This document shows, piece by piece, positions 62,332 to 64,000 of a stretch of 64,000 bases of DNA. The notes under the pieces were generated by a model that searched no databases, was not told where the DNA came from, and was given only the letters and a program-made list of their open reading frames with translations. The number at the start of each line of letters is the position of its first letter. Position 1 is the first letter of the stretch. The stretch comes from Bacteroidetes bacterium 37-13 (GTDB taxonomy: Bacteria > Bacteroidota > Bacteroidia > Chitinophagales > LD1), in the NCBI GenBank assembly GCA_001897535.1, contig MKTC01000006.1, positions 62,001 to 126,000 on the forward strand. Reading direction: 5' to 3'. Made by a program: the position numbers and the translations under genes.

Positions 62332-64000
62332 CTAAAACCTCAACCGCATTTGTACTTTTATTTCGCTCTTTTTATTGCCGTTTATTTGGTCTAAGCCGCT
62401 GCCAATAACTTGCGTATCACTACGAAAAGTTTGCGACCAACGTACCCAAAAATCGAGCCAGCGTGTGGCGCTGTAACGCAGTGTGAGATAATATCTAATG
62501 CCATTTCCATAAAGTGCCGGAATTGAAAATGAATAGAGCACATCATTTTCATAAGTGTAAATTCTACTGTTGTAACTTGGTGTTCTAAATATCGCAAAGC
62601 GCGCATTTCCCGAAAGCGGGAACCCTAATTTTTTATACGCAATATCTTGATAAATCACAAAGCCAACTTCTGTTTTATTTCCTTGCAAACTGTAAAAACT
62701 CGTTTCCACTCTGTTAGAAATAGTTAGCTCATTTGTAACATTAAAACGATGCTGATAGCGCAATCCTTGCCGTGTTTCATTTACTACATAATCTAAAGGT
62801 AAATCATTTAAAGGCGAGTTTCGCTTCTTTGTTTCAAATCTGTAACGCAAATAGATTTCAGACTTTTTGTTAGGTTTCACAGTAGCTTGAAAATAATTCT
62901 CATTTCCCCACGAAGGTGCATCGGTTAAATATTTCAGCCAAGGGTGCATATACAAATCGAAGAACGCATCTAACTGCAACATTTTTACCGGGCGCACACT
63001 TAAACTTAAATACAAACCATGCTCGTTTTGCGGATGGCTTCTTTCGCCAAAAGAACCGCCATAAATAGTTTGGAAATTCTTAGAATAATATCTGTGTACA
63101 ATTCCCATATCAACCTTTTTATCTAAGCTGATAATTGCACCGTTTAACAAGCCAAAACCACCGTTGCTGCTTACTCCGTTTTCGCCAAAAAGATGGATAT
63201 TTCTAAATATTACATGATAATCTACACTTGCGTTTACCAACTGTTGTGCCGAAAAATCGTACAGTGCATAAGGAGATAAATCTTTATTATATGGTTTAAA
63301 ATAACGTGTGTAAACAGCATTTGCGCCAATGTGCCAATTTCGTTTATTGTACGAAACATTTCCACCTGTGGTAAGCTGCCCAACCATTTCGCGTTTGGCA
63401 ATTTCGCTTTGTGTGCGGTGATAACCGGTTGAAAGCAAGGCAGAGAAATATTCTTCTTCGTTTATGCTTGTATCACTAAGTGTTTGCGAAACCACATTAG
63501 CATCTAAAAGTTTGTATGAAGCAAAAGCTGTAACTTCCCAATCTTTAAAACCTAAAGTAAAAGCTCCACCGCGCAAAAACCGAAACTCATTTACAGAAGT
63601 ATAAGGTCTTAGTTTTGGGCCATTGCGTTTTATCATCATCACAGCGGGGCTTTTTCTATAGCCAAACCCCGTCCACATTATCAATCCTTGTCCCAAACGA
63701 ACTTCGTAATCGCCTAATGCCAATGCTTTAAGTTGCTTTCTATTTCTAAGAAAAAAGTGTGCAGAGTAAAAATCAAAACCGCGTTTATTGCTTCTTTTAA
63801 AAAATTCTTCTCCGGCATCTTTATCGGCTGTAATCCCGTAACTCATTTGAGTTCCATAAGTATATCGAAAGCGCATAAACAATCGAAAAGGTGAACCTTG
63901 GTAGTATTGCTTATTGGTGTCTGTCGGAATTAAATAGCCATTAGTTTTTTCAATTTGTTGTTGGTAGCGTGTTACAAATTGAGTATTCCCTTTCGTAAAT
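62332..64000 (-). CDS. Outer-membrane beta-barrel protein (5' end outside the window)
   Basis: The frame is open to base 64000, so the N-terminus is cut off; Met codons at 63876 and beyond are internal. The visible 556 residues consist of alternating strands rich in aromatic residues with short turns, for example MRFRYTYGTQMSYGI, YEVRLGQGLIMWTGFGYRKSPAVM and the terminal IKVQMRLRF ending in Phe, as in outer-membrane barrels. Bacteroidota proteins of this kind often carry a helix-hairpin-helix domain at the missing N-terminus; that cannot be checked here. No transport substrate can be proposed. Confidence 0.75.
   Translation of the reverse strand, partial: FTKGNTQFVTRYQQQIEKTNGYLIPTDTNKQYYQGSPFRLFMRFRYTYGTQMSYGITADKDAGEEFFKRSNKRGFDFYSAHFFLRNRKQLKALALGDYEVRLGQGLIMWTGFGYRKSPAVMMIKRNGPKLRPYTSVNEFRFLRGGAFTLGFKDWEVTAFASYKLLDANVVSQTLSDTSINEEEYFSALLSTGYHRTQSEIAKREMVGQLTTGGNVSYNKRNWHIGANAVYTRYFKPYNKDLSPYALYDFSAQQLVNASVDYHVIFRNIHLFGENGVSSNGGFGLLNGAIISLDKKVDMGIVHRYYSKNFQTIYGGSFGERSHPQNEHGLYLSLSVRPVKMLQLDAFFDLYMHPWLKYLTDAPSWGNENYFQATVKPNKKSEIYLRYRFETKKRNSPLNDLPLDYVVNETRQGLRYQHRFNVTNELTISNRVETSFYSLQGNKTEVGFVIYQDIAYKKLGFPLSGNARFAIFRTPSYNSRIYTYENDVLYSFSIPALYGNGIRYYLTLRYSATRWLDFWVRWSQTFRSDTQVIGSGLDQINGNKKSEIKVQMRLRF

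Noticed and set aside
1-64000. CRISPR arrays, prophage, complete insertion sequences, integrons
   Set aside because: No spaced direct repeats, transposase, integrase or phage structural genes were seen; the only mobile-looking item is the hairpin element at 7288-7442.

Overview
The window reads as chromosomal DNA of a Bacteroidota species, most likely of the Chitinophagales/Sphingobacteriales type. The grounds are low GC, two proteins with type IX secretion (T9SS) C-terminal sorting domains, a GSCFA protein, a type III glutamine synthetase, many TTG/GTG starts, no obvious Shine-Dalgarno sequences, and repeated promoters of the Bacteroidota form TTTG-N19-TAnnTTTG. The rank below phylum is inference. 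Most of the sequence is compact core genome; no phage, CRISPR array or intact IS was seen.

Layout. 1-7.3 kb: a DUF1800/DUF1501 secreted pair, an endonuclease-family membrane protein, then lipoprotein - polyisoprenyl-phosphate sugar transferase - YdcF. 7.3-9.2 kb: a 155-bp hairpin element against the 3' end of bioA, then tRNA-Val(TAC) with its own promoter and terminator. 9.2-17.3 kb: an epimerase/glycosyltransferase fusion, PBP1C, a SufT-like protein, bacilliredoxin, a PaaE-type reductase, GSCFA and panB. 17.5-26.6 kb: a VWA-like membrane protein, folD, an alkyltransferase-like protein, SCP2, hisS, a secreted carboxylesterase, rluD and a heptose kinase. 27-34 kb: DUF898, acyl-CoA dehydrogenase, guaB, a cytochrome c-FTR1 iron permease and rpsU. 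34-39 kb: rimO, coaD, rlmI and a shortened ribosomal cluster infA-rpmJ-rpsM-rpsK. 39.5-48.4 kb: tetR-paaABC, kynU, YebC, mscL, folC, 3-hydroxyanthranilate dioxygenase and HMG-CoA reductase. 48.5-64 kb: a glycosyltransferase, two tandem cytosolic TPR histidine kinases, a serine acetyltransferase behind an apparent cysteine attenuator, a radical-SAM / glycosyltransferase / AsnB / UbiA group, glnN and an outer-membrane protein cut by the window edge.

The strongest regulatory observation lies ahead of the serine acetyltransferase gene (minus strand, 54345-54469). A 20-codon ORF with five Cys codons is followed by a terminator hairpin and U-run 21 nt before the start codon. The leader segments can form mutually exclusive 1:2, 2:3 and 3:4 helices, the arrangement of classical amino-acid attenuation, here apparently sensing cysteine. 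The second is a pair of matching 6-4-6 palindromic operators lying on the promoters of tetR-paaABC and of the acyl-CoA dehydrogenase, which suggests one aromatic/acyl-CoA regulon. Structured leader or 3' elements near infA, the heptose kinase and guaB are weaker candidates.

Functions are inferred from recognisable motifs read by eye; no database search was possible.
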